A DNA stretch of 46,111 bases from Gammaproteobacteria bacterium UBA2810 (GTDB lineage Bacteria; Pseudomonadota; Gammaproteobacteria; Enterobacterales; Succinivibrionaceae). Positions 22,897-30,910 of the stretch are shown one piece after another (position 1 is the stretch's first letter; the number at the start of each line of letters is the position of its first letter). A program made the translations under genes and the position numbers. The stretch lies in contig DEHC01000014.1 of assembly GCA_002351705.1 (NCBI GenBank), positions 1 through 46,111 of the forward strand. The letters run 5' to 3'. The notes below the pieces were generated by a model, which saw nothing but the letters and a program-made list of their open reading frames with translations, was not told the DNA's origin and ran no database searches.

Positions 22897-24156
22897 CTAT
22901 ACGCCGCCCGCAAGCTCCCTCGCAGGGCTGATGTGCGACACCCTGAGGGAGGGGAGCCAGGAGGAAATGACGCTCATGAGAAGGGCCGCCCCGGCGACCA
23001 TGGCGACGTCCGCGGGCCTTACCTCGCTCGGGATGAAGCTGATGAAGTAGATGTCGCCGTTCAGGGCAGATCTCCCCGTGAGATGCTCGAGGAATTTCAC
23101 GATGGAGGTGAGGTTAAGGGCCGCGAGCACGCCGAGGAGCGTCCCCGAGAGCGTGCCGATGAGGCCGCTGATGATGCCCTGCGTCATGAATATCCGCCTG
23201 ATGAGGCCGGTACCCGCGCCCATCGACATTAAAATGGCGATGGAGCTCCGCTTGTCGTTTATCGACATCACGAGCCCGGAGACGATGTTGAAGCAGGCGA
23301 CGGCTATCACCATGAAGAGCCCGATGTACATCACGGCGCGCACCAGGTTGATGTCACGGTAGAGCCTGCCCTCGCGGGACATCCAGCCCGAGATCATGAC
23401 GTTCCGGTCAAGCTGCATGGCGCGGTTGTAGACAGTCCGCTCCGGATTCAGGAAATCCGCCGTCCTCACCTCGATTCCGGTGACTGCCCCGGCGGGAAGC
23501 CCGGTTAGCTCCCCGGCGTCCGCGACATTGATGAAGACGAGCGCACCGTCAAGCTCTCCGCCGATGGAGAAGGTGCCGGAGACTGTGAAGGGAAGGCTCT
23601 CCGTCGCGGGGACTCCCGACGCGTCGGATTTTCCGGACTTCCTCACGGCAAGGATGGTCACCTGATCGCCCTTCCTTACCCCAAGCTTTTCCGCGACCTT
23701 CTTCCCGAGCACCGCGGAGCGGGAGCCCGGGGTCAGGGACTCAAGGGAGCCCTCTGTCATGAACTCGCGGAGCCCCAGGGTATTCCCGGTAGTCTCAGGA
23801 TCGATGCCGCGCGCCCTCACTGCCTTGAACTTGAGGCCGTTCCCGGCGATGGCGTCAGCCTCGGTGAAGGGGGAGACGCCCTTTATCCCGCTGCCGCCCG
23901 CAAGCTTTTCCATATAGACAGCAGGGTCAGTGAACATCCCGCTCTCGGCGCGCACCTCAGCCTCCGGGATAACCGAGAGGATGCGGTGGTGCAGCTCGTA
24001 CTCGAAGCCGTTCATCGCGGAGAGCCCGACAATGAGCGCGATGACGCCTATGGCGATGCCGATGACAGACGATGCCGAGATAAATGATACGAATCCCGAA
24101 GTGCTTCTCCCCCTCGAGAAGCGGAGCCCCACGCAGACGGAAAGCGGCCTGAACAT
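22897..24156 (-). CDS. lolE: Lipoprotein-releasing permease LolE
   Basis: LolE is one of two membrane subunits of LolCDE, which extracts outer-membrane lipoproteins from the inner membrane and hands them to LolA. The 419-residue protein opens with the LolE-type GLRFSRGRSTSGFVSFIS and GLSAMNGFEYELHHRIL, has one N-terminal membrane segment, a large periplasmic domain and three C-terminal segments (about 278-400) including SINDKRSSIAILMSMGA. E. coli LolE has almost the same N-terminus, which separates it from LolC. The start shares a base with the lolD stop. Confidence 0.92.
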   Translation of the reverse strand: MFRPLSVCVGLRFSRGRSTSGFVSFISASSVIGIAIGVIALIVGLSAMNGFEYELHHRILSVIPEAEVRAESGMFTDPAVYMEKLAGGSGIKGVSPFTEADAIAGNGLKFKAVRARGIDPETTGNTLGLREFMTEGSLESLTPGSRSAVLGKKVAEKLGVRKGDQVTILAVRKSGKSDASGVPATESLPFTVSGTFSIGGELDGALVFINVADAGELTGLPAGAVTGIEVRTADFLNPERTVYNRAMQLDRNVMISGWMSREGRLYRDINLVRAVMYIGLFMVIAVACFNIVSGLVMSINDKRSSIAILMSMGAGTGLIRRIFMTQGIISGLIGTLSGTLLGVLAALNLTSIVKFLEHLTGRSALNGDIYFISFIPSEVRPADVAMVAGAALLMSVISSWLPSLRVSHISPARELAGGV

Positions 24157-24854
24157 CAGAGCGACTCCTCCGCAACTTTCCCGTCGCGGATGGTGATTGC
24201 CGAGGGAAGGCGCTTCGCGAGCTCGCGGTCATGGGTCACGACGACGAAGGCCATGCCGAGCGACTCATGCAGCTCCTCGATGAGATCCATCACGGAGCCC
24301 GCGGCGCGGAAGTCCAGGTTCCCGGTCGGCTCGTCCGCGAGCACCAGTTCCGGCGAGTTGACGAGGGCTCGGGCTATCGCGGTACGCTGCCGCTCGCCTC
24401 CGGAGAGCTCCGAGGGTCGGTGGTCCATGCGGTCCTTAAGGCCCACCCGCTCAAGCATGGCCGCGGCCCGCTCCCTGGCCTCTGCCATGGGAGTCCCGCT
24501 GATGATCTCCGGCATCATGACGTTCTCGAGCGCGGTGAACTCGCGGAGGAGATGGTGGAACTGGTAGACGAAGCCGAGCTTCCTGTTGCGGAACTCCGCC
24601 TGCCTCGACTCGCCCCAGGAGCTCACCTTCTCCCCCTCGAATATCACGTCGCCCGACGTCGGCCGGTCAAGCGTGCCCATGATATGGAGGAGCGTGCTCT
24701 TCCCGGAGCCCGAGGCGCCGACCAGAGCCATGAGGGCGCCCTTCGGGATACTGAGGCTCACGCCCTTCAGGACCTCGGTCGAGAGCTTTCCCTCGCGGTA
24801 GGTCTTCCTGATGTCGGAAAGCTCCATTACAGCTGCGGCATTCATCTCACTCAT
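24156..24854 (-). CDS. lolD: Lipoprotein-releasing ATPase LolD
   Basis: LolD powers LolCE. The 232-residue ATPase has Walker A GASGSGKST (46-54), the family-specific FVYQFHHLLREFTALENVMMP, the ABC signature LSGGERQR (150-157), Walker B LVLADEPTGNLD and the H-loop VVTHD. It overlaps the end of lolC by eight bases and shares one base with lolE, so all three are translationally coupled. Confidence 0.96.
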   Translation of the reverse strand: MSEMNAAAVMELSDIRKTYREGKLSTEVLKGVSLSIPKGALMALVGASGSGKSTLLHIMGTLDRPTSGDVIFEGEKVSSWGESRQAEFRNRKLGFVYQFHHLLREFTALENVMMPEIISGTPMAEARERAAAMLERVGLKDRMDHRPSELSGGERQRTAIARALVNSPELVLADEPTGNLDFRAAGSVMDLIEELHESLGMAFVVVTHDRELAKRLPSAITIRDGKVAEESL

Positions 24855-26088
24855 ATCTCAGAACCTCGGCAGGCATTACACGCGACGCCCTGTACGAAGG
24901 ATAGAGCGTTGAAAGAAGGGAAAGGCAGACGGCCCCGAGCGCGGTCATAACCACCGTGCCGGCGCTCACGGACACCGGGAGGCTTCCGATCCTCACGAGC
25001 GAGGAGAGTCCCAGCGCGCGCATGATCGGGTTGATGTGGTAGGCGCAGGCCGTGCCGATGAGTGTCCCGATGAGCGCCCCGATAATCCCGGCGACGGCTC
25101 CCTCGGTCATGAAGGCGAGCATCACGTCAGAGGGCCTGAAGCCCATCGTGCGGAGGATCGCAATCTCCGTCCTCTTGTCCATCACCATCATGATGAGGGA
25201 GGAGAGGATGTTGAACGCCGCGACGAAGATGATAAGAAAGAGCATCACGGTCATCATCCGCTTCTCGGTCGAGACCGCAGAGAAGAGCTCGCCCTTCTCG
25301 GTGCGCCAGTCGCTGACTTTGTATCCCGCGGGGAGCTCCGGAGAAAACTCTGAGACGTCGAAGGGATCCTTAAGCCAGACCCGGTAGCCGGAGAACGATC
25401 CCGCGGGAAGGCGCATCAGCCGTCCGGCGTCAGACATACGCACAATCGCGGTAGAGCCGTCGACGTTCGAGCCGATCTGGAAAGTGCAGATTACGGAAAA
25501 GAGCCTTGATGAGGGAACGAGACCCGCCATGGTGTACCTCGCGCCCTCCGGGGAGATGATCCTCACCCTGTCGCCCGGGTACACACCGAGCGAGCGCGCA
25601 AGGGACGCGCCGAGGATGACGCCCCAGGGCGTGTCCTTCCAGTCCGCAAGGCAGCCGGGCTCATACCTGGTGAGATAGCGGTACAGCAGATCCTTTTTGG
25701 GATAGGTCTCCGGATCAATCCCCGAGAGCTCCGCGCCCGTGACGCCGCCCGCCCCGGCTATGACCGCCTCGCCCCTGGTGTAGGGCGCTGCGGCGCGGAC
25801 CAGCGGATAGGAGGAAACCGCCCTGAGGAGGCCGGGATCTTCCTTCACGGGGCCTGACGCGCTTTCTATCACTGCATGCGGCACAACGGAGAGCACGCTG
25901 TTCTTGAGGCGGTTCTCAAGCCCGCCCATGACCGAGGTCACGATGATGAGCGCCGCGACGCCGAGCATGATGCCTATCGCGGAGAAGAGCGAGACGAAGG
26001 AGGCGAAGCGGTTGGCGCCGAACGCGCCCGCGTAGCGGAGCCCGATCTGAACGGAGAGCCGTATTCTTGACAGCCTTGAATTTTCCAT
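24847..26088 (-). CDS. lolC: Lipoprotein-releasing permease LolC
   Basis: LolC is the subunit that docks LolA. The start was set at ATG 26088 (MENSRLSRIRLSVQIGLRY) rather than 19 codons upstream because this gives a normal LolC N-terminus and AGG at reasonable spacing. The 413-residue protein has the first membrane segment (about 28-50, SLFSAIGIMLGVAALIIVTSVM), a periplasmic domain and three C-terminal membrane segments including MDKRTEIAILRTMGFRPSDV. It is the first gene of lolCDE. Confidence 0.92.
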   Translation of the reverse strand: MENSRLSRIRLSVQIGLRYAGAFGANRFASFVSLFSAIGIMLGVAALIIVTSVMGGLENRLKNSVLSVVPHAVIESASGPVKEDPGLLRAVSSYPLVRAAAPYTRGEAVIAGAGGVTGAELSGIDPETYPKKDLLYRYLTRYEPGCLADWKDTPWGVILGASLARSLGVYPGDRVRIISPEGARYTMAGLVPSSRLFSVICTFQIGSNVDGSTAIVRMSDAGRLMRLPAGSFSGYRVWLKDPFDVSEFSPELPAGYKVSDWRTEKGELFSAVSTEKRMMTVMLFLIIFVAAFNILSSLIMMVMDKRTEIAILRTMGFRPSDVMLAFMTEGAVAGIIGALIGTLIGTACAYHINPIMRALGLSSLVRIGSLPVSVSAGTVVMTALGAVCLSLLSTLYPSYRASRVMPAEVLRYE

Positions 26089-26169
26089 AGAACCTGAGGC
26101 ACAGGACTGAAGCCCCTTCCTGCCCTGCCCGTCTCCTTGAATCACGCAGCAAAAACAGCCACATTATAA

Positions 26170-26722
26170 AGCACAATTATTCAAACGGAATGCAGAGTGC
26201 CATTATATCGCAGGAGCTCAAATTTTAACCTGTCATGAATCACGCCAGGTTCGCATATGATACGTCATAGTATATCATGTACTATATTATATATCACATA
26301 TTATGATATGCTGACATTCCGCGATCATGCTTTTACAGATTTATCCGGATATGTTCACAAAATCTGTGGACAGATTTCACCGCTCAATTATTTTTTCGGG
26401 GTTTGCGGAAATACGGAAAGGCTTATACTCCGAAAAGGCGGCAGAAACTGCTGTTTTTCCGGATACAGAAAAAACTATTTAAATCAACGAGGTGCAGAGA
26501 AAAATACGCTCATGCCGCAGAAGTCTTTGCGCAGGCCGATCTGTGAAAGGCCGGGTATTTCAGTGCAGGAGATCAGGCAGAAACAGGATTTTTCCACAGG
26601 AATGATGACAATTGTTGACAGTTTTGTGAAAGCTTTGGGGAAGACGGGAGGCAAAGTGCAGCCGGGCGGGGTCCTGACATCGATGTAATGTTAATTATTA
26701 CAACAAAGAAGCACCCTGCAAA
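26170..26722. other. AT-rich intergenic region with DnaA-box-like sites
   Basis: This gap of about 550 bases between lolC and the tRNA terminator is much richer in A+T than the rest. 26255-26310 is almost pure A/T with inverted repeats such as ATATCAT/ATGATAT. Nearby lie TTTTCCACA (26590-26598, one mismatch to the DnaA box TTATCCACA), TGTGGACAG (26365-26373) and a TGTTCACA. A plus-strand open frame of 143 codons spans 26257-26688 but has no ribosome binding site or family resemblance, so I do not call it. A lolC promoter must also lie here. Confidence 0.4.
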
Positions 26723-26760
26723 CAAAAAAGCCGGAACAGCGTTTTTAAGCACTGTTCCGG
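26723..26760 (-). terminator. Rho-independent terminator after tRNA-Arg
   Basis: CCGGAACAG (26731-26739) and CTGTTCCGG (26752-26760) pair around a 12-base loop and are followed on the minus strand by GGCTTTTTTG. It begins 8 bases past the CCA end of the tRNA gene. Confidence 0.92.
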
Positions 26761-26768
26761 CCGTGAAA

Positions 26769-26844
26769 TGGTATCCCCACCAGGACTCGAACCTGGAATT
26801 GATCCTTAGGAGGGATCCGTTATATCCTGTTTAACTATGAGGAC
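26769..26844 (-). tRNA. tRNA-Arg (anticodon CCU)
   Basis: Seventy-six bases fold as a tRNA with encoded CCA. The acceptor is GTCCTCA/TGGGGAT (first pair G-U), the D stem GTTA/TAAC, the anticodon stem GATCC/GGATC with loop CTCCTAA, and the T stem CCAGG/CCTGG with loop TTCGAGT. The anticodon CCT reads AGG. The sequence resembles E. coli argW. A strong sigma-70 promoter and a terminator frame it as a single-gene unit. AGG is frequent in the genes of this window, so this tRNA should be in high demand. Confidence 0.96.
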
Positions 26845-26903
26845 AAAACTTGCGGCGGCCTGGCGCGAGTGAATTATTCCCGCGGAACCGCCTGATGCGC
26901 ATC

Positions 26904-26932
26904 ATTATAATACTTTACAGTACCTTTGGCAA
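26904..26932 (-). promoter_or_regulatory. Sigma-70 promoter of tRNA-Arg
   Basis: On the minus strand TTGCCA (26927-26932), a 17-base spacer and TATAAT (26904-26909) precede a GC-rich discriminator GATGCGC, as in stringently controlled stable-RNA promoters. The -35 lies 11 bases past the tyrS stop. Confidence 0.8.
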
Positions 26933-26942
26933 TATTTCTCAG

Positions 26943-28142
26943 TTATTTTACGGTGACTTTCGCGAATCTCCGCTTTCCGACCTGCCAGACATCGCTGCTT
27001 CCGGCCGGTATCTCAAGCTTCGGATCGGATACAGCCTCGCCGCCGCGCTTTACCGCGCCCTGCTTAATCATGCGCATCGCCTCGGAGGTTGACGCTACAA
27101 GGCCAGCCTCCTTGAGGAGGGTTCCGACCATGATCTTCCCGTCCTGTGACGCGACATCCTTCTCCGGGATATCGTCAGGCATCGCTCCCTTGCTGAACCT
27201 CGCGATGAAGTTCTGCTCGGCCTGATCCGCAGCCTCCGCGCCGTGGTAGCGGGCGATGATCTCCTTCGCGAGGAGGATCTTGACGTCCCTGGGGTTCTTC
27301 TCGCCGGAGTCAACGCCGTCATGGAGGGCCTTGATCTCGGCAACAGAGCGGCGGGAGAGGAGGTCGAACCAGTTCCACATCAGCTCGTCGCTTATGGACA
27401 TGACCTTCCCGAACATGTCGTCAGCCTTCTCGTCTACGCCGATGTAGTTGTGCTTTGACTTGCTCATCTTGACGACGCCGTCGAGACCGACAAGGAGCGG
27501 CATCATTATGACGCACTGCTGCTCCTGCCCCTCGTCCTTCTGCAGCTCGCGGCCCATGAGGAGGTTGAACTTCTGGTCGGTTCCGCCGAGCTCGACGTCC
27601 GCCTTCAGCTCAACTGAGTCCCAGCCCTGGAGGAGCGGGTACATGAACTCATGGATGCAGATGGACTGCCCGGCCTTGTAGCGCTTCTCGAAATCGTCCC
27701 TCTCGAGCATGCGCGCAACGGTCTGGTGGGAGGCGAGCCTCAGCATGTCAGCGGCGTTTGCCTTGCCGTGCCACTCGGAGTTGTAGACGATATGTGTCCT
27801 GTTCGGATCGAGGATCTTGAAGGCCTGCTCCGCGTAGGTCTTCGCGTTGATTTTAACCTGCTCCTCGGTGAGGGGAGGACGGGTGGTGTTCTTTCCGGAG
27901 GGATCGCCGATCTGTGCGGTGAAGTCGCCGATAAGGAGGTAGACCTCGTGGCCGAGATCCTGGAACAGGCGAAGCTTGTTCATGACGACAGTGTGCCCCA
28001 GATGGATGTCCGGCGCAGTGGGATCCATTCCCAGCTTGATCCTGAGCGGCCTGCCTTCCTTCAGCTTCTTGAGGAGGCCTTCCTCGGAAATGATCTCGTC
28101 GGTGCCGCGCTTTATCTCATTAAGCGCCTCTTCAGGTGTCAT
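26943..28142 (-). CDS. tyrS: Tyrosyl-tRNA synthetase TyrS
   Basis: TyrS charges tRNA-Tyr in the cytoplasm. The 399-residue class I synthetase has the HIGH-type motif HLGHT near residue 47, KMSKS near residue 230 and a C-terminal S4-type RNA-binding domain (LVASTSEAMRMIKQGAVKRGG). The motif spacing and LGMDPTAPDIHLGH place it in the TyrZ-like subgroup found in Haemophilus and Vibrio rather than the E. coli TyrS subgroup. ATG 28142 was chosen because AAGGAG stands five bases before it; a GTG two codons upstream is less likely. It is divergent from anmK. Confidence 0.96.
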   Translation of the reverse strand: MTPEEALNEIKRGTDEIISEEGLLKKLKEGRPLRIKLGMDPTAPDIHLGHTVVMNKLRLFQDLGHEVYLLIGDFTAQIGDPSGKNTTRPPLTEEQVKINAKTYAEQAFKILDPNRTHIVYNSEWHGKANAADMLRLASHQTVARMLERDDFEKRYKAGQSICIHEFMYPLLQGWDSVELKADVELGGTDQKFNLLMGRELQKDEGQEQQCVIMMPLLVGLDGVVKMSKSKHNYIGVDEKADDMFGKVMSISDELMWNWFDLLSRRSVAEIKALHDGVDSGEKNPRDVKILLAKEIIARYHGAEAADQAEQNFIARFSKGAMPDDIPEKDVASQDGKIMVGTLLKEAGLVASTSEAMRMIKQGAVKRGGEAVSDPKLEIPAGSSDVWQVGKRRFAKVTVK

Positions 28143-28226
28143 CTTCACTCCTTAATTTTTAATCCGGGACTCCTGCCCGCACGGTGTATCATTATATCAG
28201 CTAAAAAAGAGATAAAAAGGAACGCC

Positions 28227-29402
28227 ATGAAAGAAGATCCGACGGAAACGGGAAAAAGAACGGAAGGAGGCCTCTATATCGGCCTCATGTCAGGGACGAG
28301 CCTTGACGGCATCGACGCCGCCCTGATGGAATTCACTCCCGGGGGCAAAGGCAGGTGCGTCGGAACGCTTGAATACGAGTGGGACAGGGACACCGCGGAG
28401 AGGCTAAAGGCGCTTATAGAAGGAAGGAACCGCGACTTCAGCGAGGCTCTCCTCCTCCACCGCCTTGCGGGAGAGGGCTTCGCGGGGGCCGCGCTCGCTC
28501 TTGTCAGTAAAATGAACCTTGCCCCTTCTGACATCCGCGCCATCGGCTCCCACGGGCAGACCGTGCTCCACCTTCCCGACAAGGGCGTCACGCTGCAGCT
28601 CGGGAGCGGCGCCGTAATCTCGTCGCTTACCGGCATTGACACCGTAACCGACTTCAGGATGAAGGACATGGCCCACGGCGGTCAGGGCGCTCCGCTCGTC
28701 CCCCCGTTCCATGACGCTCTCTTCAGGCGCGGGGACGGGACCGTCATCGTCCTCAACATCGGCGGCATCTCGAACGTGACCCTCCTGCGCCCAGGGGAGA
28801 AGGCGAGGGGCTGGGACACCGGCCCCGGGAACACCATGCTCGATCTCTGGTACCGGAAGTCAGGGAATGAGGGAAATTACGACAGAGGCGGTGAGTTCGC
28901 GGCAGAAGGCACGATCTCCCGGGCTCTGCTTGACGATTTCCTCAGGGAGCCATATTTCAGGAAGAAGCCCCCGAAGAGCACCGGGCGCGAGCTCTTCAAC
29001 CTTTCATTTATCGAGAGGTCACTCGAAAATCTCAGGGCTGAGGGAACCGGACTGCCCTCCCCTGCCGGTACCGAGCGCACGCTCCTCCGCCTCACCGCCA
29101 TCACTGTAGCAATGAGCATAAAGGGCGAGCTCCGAGAGGGGGAGCAAGCTTTAATCCTCGCCGCTGGCGGCGGGGTGCACAACGCCCTTCTTATGGCTGA
29201 CCTCAGGGAGTGCCTCGAGGATCTTTCCGTAAACGCCTCGCTCGGCACCGCGGAGGACGCGGGGATTGACTCCGACTTCCTGGAGGCCGAGGCCTTCGCC
29301 TGGCTTGCCTGGTGCCGGGTTAACGGCGTGAGGCCGCAGCTCAGCTCCGTCACGGGAGCGAAAGAGGACTCGGTCCCGGGTGCCCTTTACCTCGGGCGCT
29401 AG
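28227..29402 (+). CDS. anmK: Anhydro-N-acetylmuramic acid kinase AnmK
   Basis: AnmK opens the 1,6-anhydro ring of anhMurNAc and phosphorylates it, feeding recycled murein sugar back to GlcNAc metabolism. The 391-residue protein has the family motifs GLMSGTSLDGIDAAL, IGSHGQTVLHLP, GGISNVTLL, GWDTGPGNTMLD and ILAAGGGVHNALL, ending in GIDSDFLEAEAFAWLA. The start ATG 28227 follows AAAAAGGAA; the frame stays open far upstream, but that part is antisense to tyrS. Pairing with tyrS is common in gammaproteobacteria. Confidence 0.95.
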   Translation: MKEDPTETGKRTEGGLYIGLMSGTSLDGIDAALMEFTPGGKGRCVGTLEYEWDRDTAERLKALIEGRNRDFSEALLLHRLAGEGFAGAALALVSKMNLAPSDIRAIGSHGQTVLHLPDKGVTLQLGSGAVISSLTGIDTVTDFRMKDMAHGGQGAPLVPPFHDALFRRGDGTVIVLNIGGISNVTLLRPGEKARGWDTGPGNTMLDLWYRKSGNEGNYDRGGEFAAEGTISRALLDDFLREPYFRKKPPKSTGRELFNLSFIERSLENLRAEGTGLPSPAGTERTLLRLTAITVAMSIKGELREGEQALILAAGGGVHNALLMADLRECLEDLSVNASLGTAEDAGIDSDFLEAEAFAWLAWCRVNGVRPQLSSVTGAKEDSVPGALYLGR

Positions 29403-29429
29403 CCGTCTCAGCCCTGCCGCCGGGGAACT

Positions 29430-30896
29430 CTACCTTCTCGCGAGGTTCCTGATGAGTGCGAGCCCCTCATGGTTGCCGGCTGCCTTCAGCGTCCTTATCA
29501 GGATCTGGGTGTAGATCGGGGTCGAGCGGAGCGCCCTTGCGGTCATCGTCGCGGTGAAGCAGCTCATGAGCATCGGAAGTATCAGGCCGTAATCGCCGGT
29601 CATCTCGGTGACGAGCACCAGCCCTGTCACGGGGGCCCTGACGGAAGAGGCGAAGAAGGCGCACATCCCGATTACCGCGAATGACTCCGTCGGGAATCCC
29701 TGGACTCCGAGCACGTCCCGGCAGAACACCCCGAACACCGCGCCGGTAAGAGTGCCTATCGCAAGGCTCGGCGCGAACACTCCCCCGGGGATCCCCGAGC
29801 AGAAGCAGAGCAGCGTCCCGCAGAACCTCGCGAGGAGGAGGAGCGCGAGGACCATGATGCCCCTGGAGCCCGTAATGAATGACGGTATCGAGGACATGCC
29901 GCTTCCAGAGGCGTCAGGGAGGAGGAAGGTGATGCAGCCGAACGCGCCGCCCACGACGGCTGCCGCGAGCGTCTTCACGAGCACTTTCCCCTTCGAGAGC
30001 GAGCCGTAGAAGTTCTGCGTCTTCTCCACCAGGTAGTTGAATAGCGATCCGACCACTCCGGTGAATACCCCGAGGACCGCGCAGAAGATGAGGAACACCA
30101 GCGCGGGAGCCTCATAGTCAGGAACGTCAAAGACCGGATCGCTCCCGAACATCATCTGCCGCACGCAGCAGGCAGCGAGCACCGCGGCCATGACTGCCTG
30201 GATTGACGCGAAGGAGAAGCGGAACTGCGCGCGGAGCTCCTCATAGACAAAGAGGATCCCGGCAAGAGGCGCGTTGAAGGCGGAGGTGAGGCCCGCCGCG
30301 GCGCCCGCGGCGACCAGTGCGTGGCGCCTGAACTGGCGGCTGGTCCCGCGGGAGAGGTCCGCGAACATCGCTCCCGCCGCGCCTCCGAGCTGTATCGAGG
30401 GGCCCTCGCGCCCCAGGATCATGCCGGAGCCGAGCGAGAGGAGCCCGGTGAAGAACTTAACGGGAAGAACCCGCTTCCAGCGCACCGGACGGAGCGAGAG
30501 GAGCGCGCCCTCAATCTCAGGTATCCCCGAGCCGCCTGCCTCGGGGGCGATGCGCGCGGTAATGTACATCGCGGTGCCGGCGAGAATGAAGCTGAGGGAG
30601 AACGCGGCGAGCCAGAAGAGCGCGCCGTGGCCGAGCTCCGGAAGGAATCTGACGCGCAGCGAGATGATTACGTCAGGAATGTACTCGAAGAGCGAGCAGA
30701 CCGTGCCGGTGAAGATCCCGAGGCCGAGCGAGATGACGATGAGGCCGATGGTCTCGGTCCTCCTGAAATCCTGCGCGAGGAGCCTCTGGTAGGAGCGGAA
30801 GCGCCTGAGCGCCGACACCGGGAGGCTCTCCTTCCTTCTCTCAGCTCCCCTGTCAGTTCCGGATGAGGGATCACCCTCTGTCTTAAGCCCGCTCAC
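29430..30896 (-). CDS. clcA: ClC-type chloride/proton antiporter
   Basis: This inner-membrane ClC exchanger (488 residues) moves chloride against protons and in E. coli aids extreme acid resistance. Selectivity-filter motifs are visible: GSGIPE (122-127), GREGPSIQ with the external gating E164 (E148 in E. coli), and GGVFAPSLAIG. The internal proton glutamate corresponds to E220 in VYEEL, so it is predicted to be an exchanger rather than a channel. A tyrosine (STPIYTQ) lies where the anion-coordinating Tyr is expected. The start is GTG 30896 with AGGTGG upstream. It follows the PBP1B gene by 14 bases, probably in one transcript. Confidence 0.92.
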   Translation of the reverse strand: MSGLKTEGDPSSGTDRGAERRKESLPVSALRRFRSYQRLLAQDFRRTETIGLIVISLGLGIFTGTVCSLFEYIPDVIISLRVRFLPELGHGALFWLAAFSLSFILAGTAMYITARIAPEAGGSGIPEIEGALLSLRPVRWKRVLPVKFFTGLLSLGSGMILGREGPSIQLGGAAGAMFADLSRGTSRQFRRHALVAAGAAAGLTSAFNAPLAGILFVYEELRAQFRFSFASIQAVMAAVLAACCVRQMMFGSDPVFDVPDYEAPALVFLIFCAVLGVFTGVVGSLFNYLVEKTQNFYGSLSKGKVLVKTLAAAVVGGAFGCITFLLPDASGSGMSSIPSFITGSRGIMVLALLLLARFCGTLLCFCSGIPGGVFAPSLAIGTLTGAVFGVFCRDVLGVQGFPTESFAVIGMCAFFASSVRAPVTGLVLVTEMTGDYGLILPMLMSCFTATMTARALRSTPIYTQILIRTLKAAGNHEGLALIRNLARR

Positions 30897-30910
30897 GTCC
30901 CACCTGCCGC

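Noticed and set aside
26257..26688. 143-codon open frame in the AT-rich gap
   Set aside because: No ribosome binding site, codon use unlike the neighbours and no recognisable motif; the start lies inside the AT-rich repeat region.
26769..26844. tRNA-Arg as an integration site
   Set aside because: No integrase and no repeat of the tRNA 3' end were found nearby; both flanks hold normal core genes.
26893..26920. dif-like site (GATGCGCATCATTATAATACTT)
   Set aside because: The XerC-side half is similar to dif, but the normally better conserved XerD half matches poorly, and the bases are explained by the tRNA-Arg promoter.
27651..28226. Upstream extension of the anmK frame
   Set aside because: It runs antisense through tyrS; AnmK homology begins at ATG 28227, which has a ribosome binding site.
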